NCBI GenBank assembly: GCA_029721515.1
Contig: CM056567.1
Span: 9,387,507 to 9,451,506, forward strand
DNA from: Synanceia verrucosa
Lineage: Eukaryota > Chordata > Actinopteri > Perciformes > Synanceiidae
Direction of reading: 5' to 3'
Length of the DNA stretch: 64,000 nt
The first letter of the stretch is position 1, and every line of letters starts with the position of its first letter. This document shows positions 25,618 to 37,400 of this stretch, piece by piece. The position numbers were made by a program, and so were the translations under genes. The notes beneath the pieces were generated by a model. It ran no database searches. It was not told the DNA's origin and saw only the letters and a program-made list of their open reading frames with translations.

Positions 25618-26408
25618 GTAAAACTGTTTTTCAATTCCACAGCCACTTGGCTTGAGGAGGATGTTAACAATCAGGCAGGTTAAATGAAAAAGCTTGAAGT
25701 TTGGGCTCCCAGCTTGCCAGCGCGCCTGCTGCTTAATTAACTGATCAGCGCTTTTTAGTCGCAGCTGAAATATTAGAGCTTGAGAAGGTGTTGAACCGAG
25801 GAGCGGCGAAAATCAACCACTTTACATCCGACACAGCCGTCTGACCAGGTTCATTGGCATGCAGGACGGGCAGACTACCTGTCTATCCAATTAATCTATT
25901 TCAATCTAATTTAATTAATCACTCTATTTTCTGCTGAGCAGTCAGTCCGCTTCCCTCTCTCTCTCTGTCTCTGTTACAGTATACTACTAAAGCAGTGTTA
26001 TGTAATGAAACACTGTTGCGAAACTTGAACTTCTCACTGAGTAGTTTAACTTTAACTTTGGGCACATGTAATCCTTTTGTATTTTCCCCCTGACAAATCA
26101 GCATGTTTTTCAGTGTGTCTGTGGTTCCTAGTGACCTTTTCTGGACTCTGTTGTGGCCTTAATTGGCACACCATGTTCTTTCTGATAGGCTGCAGGTACA
26201 TAGTTATGCTGTTACACATCAGCGGATGTTTTACCTGAAGGGTAGGACACTGTTTATCTGTATCCTAGCAATACAGTTAACCCAGTATGCAGATTCAACC
26301 CATCACCCCCAGAGGGTAACATATCTAGCCTATACGAACAGGGACGTGATTATTTTGATGCAAGTAAGGCTCACTTGTGATCCAACTGTTGGCTCTGTGT
26401 CTCTGCAG
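25618..26408 (+). other. mycl intron 1
   Basis: A 791-base intron from GTAAAA to TCTCTGCAG, lying wholly in the 5' UTR. No further feature recognised. Confidence 0.6.
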
Positions 26409-26453
26409 ACAGAGGGAACAGGGAGTGATTCACCCCACCAGCCTGCAGCCCCC

Positions 26454-27075
26454 ATGCCGGGCATCAGCTCCACCGCGCCCCGTTATGAAAACTGGGACAT
26501 GGACCCCCTGGACCACTACCAACATTATTTCTACGACGACCACCACAATCCGGACGAGGATTTCTTCAAGTCCACAGCGCCCAGTGAGGACATATGGAAG
26601 AAATTCGAGCTGGTACCGACCCCGCCCATGTCCCCTATCCGGGCGGGCCGGGTCGGGCTGCTGCACCCGTCTCTGGGGGACAAGCTGGAGTGGGTGTCTC
26701 AGGTTTTAGGGCAGGAGGATGAGCAGCAGCAGGACCTGCCCTGCAAACTGACTACGGCCAGTGACTCCTTTGGGAACCTGAGCTCCATCATCATCCAGGA
26801 CTGCATGTGGAGCGGCTTCTCTGCCGGCCAGCAGCTGGAGAGAGTTGTAGGGGAGCGCTGCGCCTCCTGTCCCGGGACGGGGGGCGCCGCAAAAGTCGCC
26901 GCCGGGTCTGCAGTTGCATCCCCGGGCAGGGCGCAGTGTGCCCCCGCTGACGCGTCGGCACTGAGCGGACTCGCAGCGGACTGTGTGGACCCTGCTGCGG
27001 TGCTCACTTTCCCGTTAACCGGTGCATGCAAGAAACAAGTGTCCTCTGGTTCCGAGTCACACACGGACTCATCAG
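26454..27075 (+). CDS. mycl: mycl coding exon 2
   Basis: The exon begins at 26409 after TCTCTGCAG; the ATG is at 26454. Donor TCAG|GTTAGT closes it at 27075 after 207 codons plus one base. It encodes Myc boxes I and II. The upstream open frame back to 26163 is intronic and does not belong to the protein. The second half is strongly GC-rich (alanine/glycine-rich segment). Confidence 0.93.
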
Positions 27076-29417
27076 GTTAGTGGGACTTTTCTATATACTG
27101 TAATAACTCTTCCTCATCCATAGTTTGTGTGGGGTGAGGTATTAAAACGACCGTAATCACTCCTTTTATATGGTAGTTTTCTCATAGTATTTCAATAATA
27201 TTCCTTTAATTTAAAAAAAAAAAAAAAATTTGTTTATCTCTAATCGCCTCTCCCAGTGCGTTTTATCCAAATATCTTTGTAGGCCTATGGGTGCCTGTGT
27301 TTGACCTCAAATGTCATATTCCAGTCACTCAGTTGTTTTTGTGTTGATAAGCCCTTATCTGTTAATATGGGTTGGCACATGATCACTGCATTGCGTTACC
27401 TTGGTGCATGCAACACATGCTTCAAGCCCTGAGAGCGACACGCCCATTGAAACATCTGCTGCTTGGCTTGGCTCCAGCACACCAGCTGCTACCTCTCCCT
27501 GCTCCTCCAGTCTGACTTATGATAACAATATCCTCTCCACAGACCTGACATCAATGCAGTGTGAATACCTATTAATATTGGGACTTTATGAAAATCAACC
27601 CAGTTTATATTTATCAGGTCTAGCCCAAATTTTCCTCCAGACCTACTTTTTGATCAACCCATATGATTGCGAGTGGTATGTAGGCTGCCATGTGCTATTG
27701 AGTCAGGACCATGAATAATGGTGTGTGGAATGTCACAAAGGGAACTTGTTGCTGCATTCCTCCACTCAACAGGCTGCAGCGCCAATTGTGTCAGTGGGTG
27801 GACTCGGTCCGAGCCAGCCCGGGCTGTGAATAGAGTGGGATTAGTCGTTTAAGAGGTCGGCTAGGCGTGCAGAATTCTTTGACACGAGTTTGAGGCAGTA
27901 TTTCACACCATTTCGGGGGATAATGTGCACTGAAAGAAAAAGGGGAATGAGCAATCGTAGGAAATGCATGTAAGCGCTGATAAAGGGCAGTACAGGGCTG
28001 CTTGAGGGATTTGATTCAGTATGGCTTGTCATATGTGGTGACATCCTTTGTCATTAATAAATAAATGCTGCCAGGCACCCCTTACTCTTTGTCTCTTTGT
28101 CCATCCCCTCTTTACTGTGTTATTCATATAGAGATGACTATTCAGCCAAGTCCACAGAAGTGCAATTACTTTAAAAGTGTGTTTCAGTTTACAAGAGAAC
28201 CCAGGAGTTCTTCAGTTGGCGGGAATCAAGTCAATAAGACCTCTACTTGTGTTTAATACAGTTTCCACTCTAGTAAATAGAGCAGCTAATGGTTCTAAGC
28301 GTGAGCAGCGTTGATTATTAGTCGGCTCACTTTAACAAGAAGTGGTGTTGACCTGTCTCTGCCTCTCATCCTCATGTTAGTGAAGAGAGAGAGCTGACCT
28401 AATGCGGTGAATCATCAGTGTGACCATGTGTGTGCGATCATGTCGATTTTATGTGGATGAGTGAAGTTAATTTTTACAGAAGTGTTTAATTGGTTCAAGG
28501 AGGCAGGAGGCCATGGCGAGTGTGTCCAGGGAGGTTGCACTTTATGTGGCTCATCTTTCCAACTAATTGTAACTACCAGGTATTTTATAGGCAAACATTT
28601 AAAACTATATCTTGTGCCTTTTTCAGATGATGAAGATGACAAAGATGAGGATGAAGAGGAGATTGATGTGGTGACGGTGGAGCACAAGCAGCAGCGCAAA
28701 CCTCGTCGGCTGGTCAACGCTCGCAAACCAGTGACCATAACTGTACGCGCTGACCCCCTGGACCCCGGCATGAAGCGTTTCCACATCTCCATCCACCAAC
28801 AGCAGCACAACTATGCTGCCCCCTCCCCGGACACAATTCCTCAGCAGGTTGAACCTCCTCGGAAGAGGGTCCGACAGGAGGCCTCTTCCCAGGCCACCCA
28901 GCTGCACCAGAACTCTCATTACCAGCAGCCCCGGCCCGGCCACACCCCTCTGAACTTAGAGAGCAGGAAGTCTCATGTGACCGTGGCTGGAGTCAGGTCA
29001 GAGTCGCCGAACCTCAGCGCCTGCTCTCCTACCTCTTCCTCATCACCTTCATCGCCTCCCTCCTCCTCTTCCTCCTCAGCCTCCCATTCCCAAAGCTCCC
29101 CCTCCAAGTCTATCTCTTTCTGTCACGTCTCCAGTCCCCAGTCCTCCGACTGCGAGGACACAGACAAGCGCAAGGCGCACAATTTCCTCGAGCGCAAGCG
29201 AAGGAACGACCTGCGCTCACGTTTCCTGTCGCTGCGGGACGAGATCCCAAGCTTAGCGGACTGCCCCAAGACACCGAAGGTGGCGATCCTGACGCGAGCC
29301 ACGGAGTACCTGCAGCAGCTGCATATCAGCGAGCGGCAGAAGGCTCAAGAGAGGAAGCAGCTGAAATCCAGGCAGCTGCAGCTGCTGCAGAGGCTGGCGC
29401 TGCTGAAACGCTCCTGA
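26454..29417 (+). CDS. mycl: mycl, L-Myc transcription factor (whole CDS span)
   Basis: CDS join(26454..27075, 28627..29417), 470 codons plus stop. L-Myc is a nuclear bHLH-zipper activator that pairs with Max on CACGTG E-boxes and controls growth genes. In order: MPGISS start; Myc box I at about 42-61 (EDIWKKFELVPTPPMSP), where T56 and S60 match the c-Myc T58/S62 phosphodegron; Myc box II at about 112-132 (DCMWSGFSAGQQLERVV); an acidic run from 208 (DDEDDKDEDEEEIDVVTVE); the L-Myc block KPVTITVRADPLDP and FHISIHQQQHNYAA; a long serine/proline tract; and bHLH-zipper residues at about 388-470 (HNFLERKRRNDLRSRF) ending LLKRS. QHYFYD and QHNYAA mark L-Myc rather than c- or N-Myc. It is about 100 residues longer than human L-Myc (364). 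Which teleost paralogue (mycla or myclb) is not resolved. Followed by trit1 on the same strand, as in human. Confidence 0.95.
27076..28626 (+). other. mycl intron 2
   Basis: A 1,551-base phase-1 intron, GTTAGT to TTTTTCAG, with a poly-A run near 27212-27228. No other feature recognised. Confidence 0.85.
28627..29417 (+). CDS. mycl: mycl coding exon 3
   Basis: Starts after TTTTTCAG; the split codon G|AT gives Asp208. It encodes the acidic region, the L-Myc-specific block, a Ser/Pro tract, the basic region, helix-loop-helix and leucine zipper, and stops with TGA at 29415-29417. Confidence 0.95.
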
Positions 29418-30860
29418 GCGATGGAGTCGGCTGTCAGCACAGAGACACATACACTCACAGAACTGAACTATATGAAGGAGAAAAGACACTAATGTTCACT
29501 ATCAGTTGGTCACGTTGGAATAGTGCGGGTGGATTTATTTTTGTGTTTGTTTTTGTGGTTTGCACATTAGCTTCTGAGTGATTGACGAGGCCGTAAGCCG
29601 GTCAGGACAGCAAGCTAGGGACTGATCTTATGGGGCATCTTAGGGGCAGATGAATATGTCCATGGTTACTCAATATAGGTTTGTCGAACTGTTGTATTTC
29701 CACTTGCTGAAAAATGTTCAAAACTTTTGCTTGCTACAGGAAGGCTTGCTGTGGATGCAGCAGCTTCTAGTTGATAAACTGCTACAGCTATTCAAACTGC
29801 TGCATGGTCTGATCGGACATTTCCTTGATTGTGATGGGGCTTGATGTCATGCACAGCAGAGATGTCTCCTCTTTCTGTCTACCATCAGTTTCTCTCCATT
29901 TGTTTTCTTTTCAGTCCGTTGCTTCTTAGCACTTGGCATATATACAACTTGCACATTTTGTTATCAAGTTGTGCCTTGTTTCTGCTCTTTTCCATTTTCC
30001 TTTGTTTTCTCTCATTTTCCTTAACCTCTTTTTTTTCCATTTCTTCACCCTTTTTCTTCATTAGCAGTTGAAGCTTGAAGCTTGCTGATCAGGGGAAGGC
30101 ATGGAGCTGTAGTGGGACTGTACTGAGCCATGCAACAAATGATGTTAGAACTGGATAAAATATGCTCTGCACCTCTAGAATAGCTCAGGGTTAGGTCCTA
30201 ACTTCTGTGCTTGCAGGTTTCCATGCAGTGTTTTCTTCTTGCATCATAAATGTTTCGACAGCACCGTGTCAAGCAGTAATGACCAGTTTTGTAGCATTAT
30301 TTGGACTAAATATGTTGCTATACAGACATTGTTTGAGATTTATCCTATTTTCAATCAATATCTGCAAAAAACACAATGAACATATTCACCAAGATTTATT
30401 ATTCTTTGTTATTGTTGTGCCATGGAGACTAGCCAAAAGATGAATGTTGGCTTCAAATTATCAACCAAAAGAAACTCTTAGAGAAAGGCTTAAATCTAAT
30501 CTTTAATGTATGTTTAAGCAACATCAGAAATGCCAATTTTTTCTTTGATGAGGTCCAACTGTACATTTCTTTCATCTTGCTGTCTGATGTATTTGTAAAT
30601 TGTTTTGCATTTGATGTAATGCCTATAGAAGCCTTTCAATGTACGTAGTTGGATGTTATGTGTATATAGTACCCTTACTGTACAGTCCCTTCCAAACCTA
30701 AACCAGAGCTGTCTACTATACTCATCCTAGGTTTTGTTCAGCCCTGCGTTCTAAACCAGGGCTAAGCTTGCTGGCTTTTCAAAAATAACTCAAAGCTTCT
30801 ATTTTTGTTAAGAAAATGATGATATGAAAACAAGTCAAAATAAAACACTTACTGAACATT
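29418..30860 (+). other. mycl: mycl 3' UTR (inferred)
   Basis: AT-rich sequence after the mycl stop, with ATTTATTTTTGTG-type U-rich motifs near 29533. A canonical AATAAA lies at 30839-30844, which would give a 3' UTR of about 1.44 kb. Another AATAAA lies at 31877-31882. No other gene recognised. Confidence 0.5.
30839..30844 (+). terminator. Candidate mycl poly(A) signal
   Basis: Canonical AATAAA about 1.4 kb past the mycl stop, followed by a GTTTTG/TTTGTTTT-rich region. It is the first canonical hexamer I found after the stop. The cleavage site is not known. Confidence 0.45.
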
Positions 30861-32154
30861 GATCACACTAGACACTTTGTCACCATATTTGTTTTGCATT
30901 GCATTTGTTTTCTTTACTGTTCGTTATGTTTTCTGTCTCTGGGGTTTCTTTTATTTGTACAAGTCAGAGTTGACAAAACTTTTATACAATATTTTCCTAC
31001 CGAGTTGTGTTTCAGTGTGAGCTAATGACTGTTTTTGTTGTTGTAGCTGCCAGGGCTTTATTGGTGATTATGTGCTGAATGTTGGTGTGTATGATCTCCA
31101 TTTTCTCTGGAGTGGAAAGCACCTGAATACGCCTGTACTGAATCCAGTCACTACAGCTGGAGCACTCTGTTGCGAGTGGTGAGGAGGGAGGGAGGGGGGG
31201 AACTTAAGAGGATCTACCGATTAAACTTCTGGCTGCGTGTCGCCTTTAGTGACCTTACTGCTTTCTCTCAGCTTTTTTTGCAAGCTTGGTGCTCCCATTG
31301 TTTCCATTATCCATGCAAGAGAGAACACTGTAGCCATGGAACGAGTACTGTAAATGTCTCTGTCATGAGGAGTAGCTAGCTCTGCTCTTACCAGCACTCA
31401 GGAAACTCCCACACAGCCTGCAGCTCTTGTGATAGGGCCACAGGCTGTGCTGGAGGAAAACACCCCCTGCTACAATAGGCTGTCTATGTAACATCAGGCC
31501 AGACCCACAAAGAAGGAGAGAGCGCATCAAGGGTAATCCTGATATACCCGAACAAATACTTCAGGATATCATCAGTAATGTTTATCTGAATTAACGTAGT
31601 ATTTTTTTCTGCTAATGAATTCAGCACAAATCACCACCAGCCCTGTTTTTTTTTTTTCTCAGCAGGGTGCACTCACAGCAGTGGTTTGCCCCATTTTATT
31701 TTTGATTTGTTTGACTCATTGGTCACTGGTCTCTGCTGTTGGGAGCCATGGTAGCAGTGGATGTTGCTTACTTACTTTGGGAGTTTAATTATGATGATTT
31801 TGGAGCCTTGTTTCAGCACTTTGTTTTTCTTTGTACCTCATAAGCCTCTATGTAAGAAAAGTAAGTCTGAAAAAATAATAAATTCATGGTTTGACATCAT
31901 AAATGACTAATTTGTCTGATCGGTTTGTCTCTTTCACACACAATAATAATTATCTGCTTTAGATTTGTTATTTAATTTATAGTTGTACATCACTACAGTA
32001 AAATCCAGTGTGAGTGCTTTGATTTGGATAGATTTGTTATTGCTTTGCATAGATTTGCTTTCCATTAAATCCACCTGTATGAGTGAACACACACCTCCCT
32101 CTGCTCTGCCGCCATTTGTTCTGAGCAGTATCCAAGGTAACTGATCCTGGCATC
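30861..32154. other. mycl-trit1 spacer
   Basis: No exon recognised. Poly-T at about 31647-31658; otherwise unremarkable. Confidence 0.5.
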
Positions 32155-32168
32155 TTTGCCATGGCAAC
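32155..32168. promoter_or_regulatory. RFX X-box-like palindrome
   Basis: TTTGCCATGGCAAC matches the RFX palindrome GTTGCCATGGCAAC at 13 of 14 positions. It is one of three such sites within 430 bases upstream of trit1; the others are at 32203-32216 and 32498-32510. Confidence 0.5.
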
Positions 32169-32202
32169 AAGCATCTTCGCTCACTGCTGCAGAGCTCTGT
32201 CA

Positions 32203-32216
32203 GTTTCCATGGAGAC
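32203..32216. promoter_or_regulatory. RFX X-box-like motif (weaker)
   Basis: GTTTCCATGGAGAC matches GTTGCCATGGCAAC at 11 of 14 positions and keeps the CCATGG centre. Confidence 0.35.
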
Positions 32217-32497
32217 AAAATATAACTTTGCTGCAGCCCTCAATGTAAAGGTATCCCACAAACATTGTCAGTAATCTAAACAGTTTACAAATGCAGCAGT
32301 GAGGGGAGATTATGATACTTTTTTGACTTGGTCTATATTCAGTTCATTAACATGTAAAGCTGCAGGTGCTAATCAGAACACTTAATTCACATCAGTAAGG
32401 CTAAAATGTTAAAATGATTACATTCATTTAGTCTCATACGACAAAAGACCCTCCACATAATCCCCATCAATCAACGTTGCCACAGAAACAGCTGCCT

Positions 32498-32510
32498 GTT
32501 GCCTAGTAAC
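32498..32510. promoter_or_regulatory. RFX X-box-like motif, one-base spacer
   Basis: GTTGCC-T-AGTAAC has two intact half sites with a one-base gap, 74 bases upstream of the trit1 ATG. Confidence 0.45.
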
Positions 32511-32536
32511 AGCCCACCTCTCATGTCTACGCCCAC

Positions 32537-32548
32537 TGCGCGTGCGCG
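32537..32548. promoter_or_regulatory. NRF1 motif at trit1 start
   Basis: TGCGCGTGCGCG fits YGCGCRTGCGCR, the NRF1 site on one strand. It ends 35 bases before the trit1 ATG. NRF1 drives many nuclear genes for mitochondrial function, which suits an enzyme that modifies mitochondrial tRNAs. Seen as sequence only. Confidence 0.55.
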
Positions 32549-32583
32549 GTGCCGTCAGCTGGGCTCTAGTCTGAAGCAGCATC

Positions 32584-32742
32584 ATGGCGGCGTCCGCTGG
32601 TAGCGTGCAGTATGCCCTACGGAGAGCGATGGTCCCGTCGTTGGTGGTGATTTTGGGAGCTACCGGCACCGGGAAGTCCAAGCTGGCGATCGAGATCGGG
32701 AGAAGACTTCAGGGGGAAATAATCAGCGCCGACTCCATGCAG
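32584..32742 (+). CDS. trit1: trit1 exon 1
   Basis: 53 codons, from ATG in ATCATGGCGGC (A at -3, G at +4) to CAG|GTAGGA, phase 0. Contains the P-loop GATGTGKS and SADSMQ. The start context resembles the TISU element SAASATGGCGGC (one mismatch) and a YY1 site. Confidence 0.95.
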
Positions 32743-35700
32743 GTAGGAACCTGTTAATAAGAAGAAACACACAGGGAGTCCTTGACATGCAGTCATAATG
32801 CTCTGATGACACTTCAGGATGATTGAAGTGAGTCGAGTAAAGCTGAATAAAGACAAATGCAGACCAGAGTACAAGCTAGCAGACTGTCAGCTAAAACACT
32901 GTGCTTCTGAATGAGGCGTTTACATTTTAGCTAGGCTAAATGCTACATAGCAAACTAGCAAGCGTTAGCTAGCCTAAACTACAAGTCACACTAAAAATGA
33001 CGGTGAATTGTCGCTATAACGGCACTATTCCTCTGTCACGAACAGTGAGAGGTCGACACTGACTCGTATCATCACTCACAGCTCACCTCTGGTCCACTGA
33101 GGAGACACAGCAGGTGGAGACAACAGGACACATTACAAGCAGCCTCTTAAACACAGGCAGCAGTCTGTCTGATAAGTCCTGATGGATAAACGAGAGTCTT
33201 TAAGTAAAGCACACAAGTGTCCTCTCAATGTCTTGGTCATAGTGAAGAAGACCAAGAGTTGACAACAATAGATGGGTTATTATTTCAATATTATGGGTTT
33301 TCTGCATCATGCATGGCAATGTGATTGCAAGATGCAACGTTATGGTTTTAAAATTGATGATAACAAGCGTGGTATATTAAAGGCTAATGAGGCACAGAGG
33401 TGTAAACCATTTTATATACTGTTTTTCTTAGTTTGTAGTTATATCAAGCTAATGTGGTGAAATCCCAAAGATATTTAGTAAAAATAAAACTAGTTGGTGT
33501 TTTGGGTCTTAAGATTTACATAGTCACTTTAGTTTTGTAAACCTTTGTAATGCTGAATGAGACACTAACCAGGAAATCCCTGGTAATCACATTTTTTTAA
33601 GTGGTGGTTTGTGTAATTCTTTGTGGAGAAACTGAAATTAATTAAATCATCTAACCCTGGCTGGAAACTGAAATGTCCCAACAGCAAAAGAAAGCACTCA
33701 ATTGGTTGCATACATATGCAATTGTTTAAGTAGAATACAATATGCATTATGGACATCTATGTCTAGTATTAACCATGAAAAATAAGAATAAAATGAACAA
33801 TACTTTGTAACCACACCAGGCATAAGTAATAACTAAGGTGAGGAAATGAATTGCAATAAGTAACACAAACATCATTGGGATAAATGGAGAGAGGCAGGTA
33901 AGGTGTCTTAAGGTGTGTGCAGATAACAATAAAAACAGTTATTTCAGAGACAAATATTAGCCTAAAACATTTAATAGAGGATATAATCAAAAAGGTATCT
34001 GTTATACTGGAGATTTGGCAACTTCAAAAAAACCCTCTCAAGTTAGTTTTGATTAGATCTAGGTAAAGTTATATTGTAAGTAATTTTCTTAGGTGCTGTA
34101 ATCGAACAGTGTGGCTCTGGGCTAATTAAAGCGAAGTACAAATAACAGAGGTCAGTAATGAGTAAGTATATTGTGACACAAAGGTCTTTTATTGCTAATC
34201 CAGTCATCTAGTAAAACAAATTGGTTTGTGTCATAAGAGGAAGTAGTTAAATGTGTATATGATGAGCGGTTAGATCTCAGAGCAGAGTTATATTGAAATG
34301 GCACACAAAAGAAAAGGTTGACTTCAGGTTTGAGTCTGGGTCATGTCACATCACACACACTCTACTTTATCAGTGTGTCGAGCAGTGATTCATCCAGTCA
34401 CGTCGTGTTCACACTTTCATCACCTTGCTCCTGTTTCAGCACCATCCTTCCTCCCCACCTCATGCTTTATTGTCCTTACTGTCCTTGAGAGTGTGTGCGC
34501 GTCCCTGCAGGAGCACCTCTTCCAGCAGTCACCTGCTACTGGGTAAACTGGGTTACACTAATAGCGTTTTTAGCCTAGAATATCTCAACGACCAGCAGCT
34601 CTGGTGGAGAGAAACAGTGGCCTAGTTACGACACGGCAGCTCCAGCATATCGCCACAATCCCTGGCCTTGTTGCTACCTCCTGTTGGTCTGTGAAGCGAC
34701 AGAGACACGGAGAGAGTGAGAAAGAGTCTGCCTATGTGAGAATGAGGCTGTGTATAGGCTAGAGCTGGCCTGTGTTGTCTTTGGGATAGGAAACAGTCTG
34801 GTCTTGTTTGGGAGAAAGCAGCATTGTGCTGAGCTGGTGCATATTCAGCGCCGTGCAACGCCGGCCCAGCAGCTGATAGTGAATGGGCACGCTGTGGCCA
34901 CTGGGAAGTGGCTATTGTCCCAGACAGAATCGGTTCCCACACTCCCTAACACTCCTTTTGTGTTATGATCACCCCCCCCCCCCCCCCAGCCCCTGGCCCA
35001 TGCCCTCGACCCACAGTTCATTGGACATGCAGGGGGATATTATTCACTCATTAAATGAACATGCTATCCATGGCACGCACACACAAACTCGTCTGTACTG
35101 TTGGTGAATGAAGCGCTGCCAAGTGGCGTAAACTCCTGGTTCCCAAAGTGGAGGTCCAGGGACCAGTGGGGGGTCCGTTCAGAGGCTTCCACCACAAGCA
35201 TCACTTTTCTGTCACTCCTTACAAGTTGGATTTATGTGAATGTGTGCGTGTACAGTATGTGTGTGATTATAGGTTTTACAGCCCTCACTGTATCCACCAC
35301 CTCACCTAGATAAAGCAAATCTGTGTCACTAGGTAGCCTGAAAAGTCTCAAATTAGCCACTTAGGTAAAGTATTTTTATTTCAGCCAGAGAATAAGTGTT
35401 TTCTGTGTACATCCCCAAAATAGATAAATCCAGAACGTAGTTGGTAGTACACTACATCATATGCTTTACTAAATGTAACTGGACTCTTTGACCCTTTTAC
35501 AACTGCACTTTAAGACCTGCACTTTTTTATTGGTCTGAAATGCTGCTTTTGTAGGTTTTATTAGGTCTTCCTAGGTTTTTATCAATAGTGTTTTATATTA
35601 TCAGATATCTATCTGCTACTATATCTTTCTACACTAAGAGGCATTAAAAACACAACATTGTATTTTTTTTCGATATTAATTTGAATTTTCATAATTTATT

Positions 35701-37325
35701 GGGCGACTTCACTTGGTATGATACTGAACATGAATGAACAAAAGCAACAATAGAAAAATTATGGATTACAAATGTCAGTATCTTGTGTGATCGTCGTGGC
35801 ATAGACATGATGAGCGCGTTGATTTCAGCCACTGGAATCGCTTCCCACTCTTCCAAGAGTGCAGTACGGAGATCAGCAACCGTCACCGGCAGTGGAATAC
35901 GACGCCGTACACGGCGATCCAGATTGTCCCAAAGGTGTTCAATCGGATTCATATCCGGGGAATAAGGCGGCCAGTCCATAACCTGCACATTATGTCTGTG
36001 CATAACATGCCTGCAGGTGTGAGACAGTGCATCTGTGGACGCCAAAATGCCTGGCTACCCTCGCTTCGGTCATTCCTGATCTCAGCATACCAATGGTCTA
36101 CTCCCTCATGTTTGCTGCTAAGCGTGGCATGGTGACCGTCTGTGACAGCTTGCATTTTTCCTCTGGGTTTTTAAAGCCTTGACCAGTTGAGCTCAAATCA
36201 CCAAAAGAACTCATTGAAAGCTTTCATACAATGTCCTGACGAATCACACATGCAAAAACAGGGATTGGTACCGTCTGCCACGTTAATTTATTGTTTGAGC
36301 TGAAAAATGTGGCTCCATAGTTTCAATAGCCACGAGTGGTAGTAAACAAAACATTTTTTTGTATACAAAGTAGTTGTATCCAATTTTATTTTACATTGAC
36401 TTTGTTGCGTTTTTAATGCCTCTTAGTATGTTTAATTCCCTGAAGTTCCTTTTATTGTACTTTAAACATACCACTTTTACTTTTAGAAACATGTTTTTTT
36501 CCTATTTTTGATGTAAATGTGTCTGTTTAAGATCATCTGTTAGTTAACAAACAAACAAACAAACAAGCAAACAAGCCCCGGTGAAAACATAACCTCCTTG
36601 GTGGTGGAGGTAACTTTAAATAATAAAACGTTGCTGCCGCCGCCTTGGTGGACGTCTGTGATAATTTTGATTTTCTTCATACTTGTGAAGTGAATCGTTC
36701 AATGACTTCCGCCAGAACGTGCTCATTATGTTTTTTGTCCATGGGCAGATTGCTGATGCTTACTCGCTGTCACCTGATCAATGCATTAACTAATAACACA
36801 TAATGTCACAAGATGAATAGTTTCACTGCAGGGTGTTTTTAAAAAAAAAAACACAAAAAAAGAATGACATGTTTGAGTCATGTGTGGGCGTGACTGTAGG
36901 GTGTCATGCTGAAGGGCCATCAGAGGTCCTGAAGGGCAATTTAACAGGTCATGCACATGTATGCGCCATTACTTTAGCTTGTGGGACTGCTGGAAGTATT
37001 GGTGGCTGGTGACCCTTTGCTTCTTTGCGTTTATGAAAGAAGGAACTGCCGTATTCTCTCAATGATGACGTGAACCCTGAAAACTGTGACAAAAGAAGAC
37101 AATTTGTCAGGCTTGTGGTTTTGTGTTGAATGTGAGAAATTGGCCTGAACAGCAGGAAAGCTGTCATGTGTCATCTTGACCCTTAATAGTCCCATAAAAG
37201 TGGAAAGAAGGAGGTCTGTTTTGTTAAAAAAAAAAAAAAAAAGCCAAGGGGTGATTTGCCTTTTAAGTCGTAAATTTTGTAAAGGAGGGCTTAGTCTTTT
37301 AAAGGTTACACTCGTTACTAGCCCG

Positions 37326-37362
<37 letters not shown>

Positions 37363-37363
37363 C

Positions 37364-37400
<37 letters not shown>

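Noticed and set aside
26163..26453. Upstream extension of the mycl frame to an ATG at 26163
   Set aside because: The stretch before 26409 is intron 1: a good acceptor TCTCTGCAG lies at its end and the translation does not resemble any Myc protein.
31934..32218. Minus-strand open frame overlapping the X-box cluster, possibly a gene divergent from trit1
   Set aside because: No family resemblance, and the C-terminal half is AT-rich noise.
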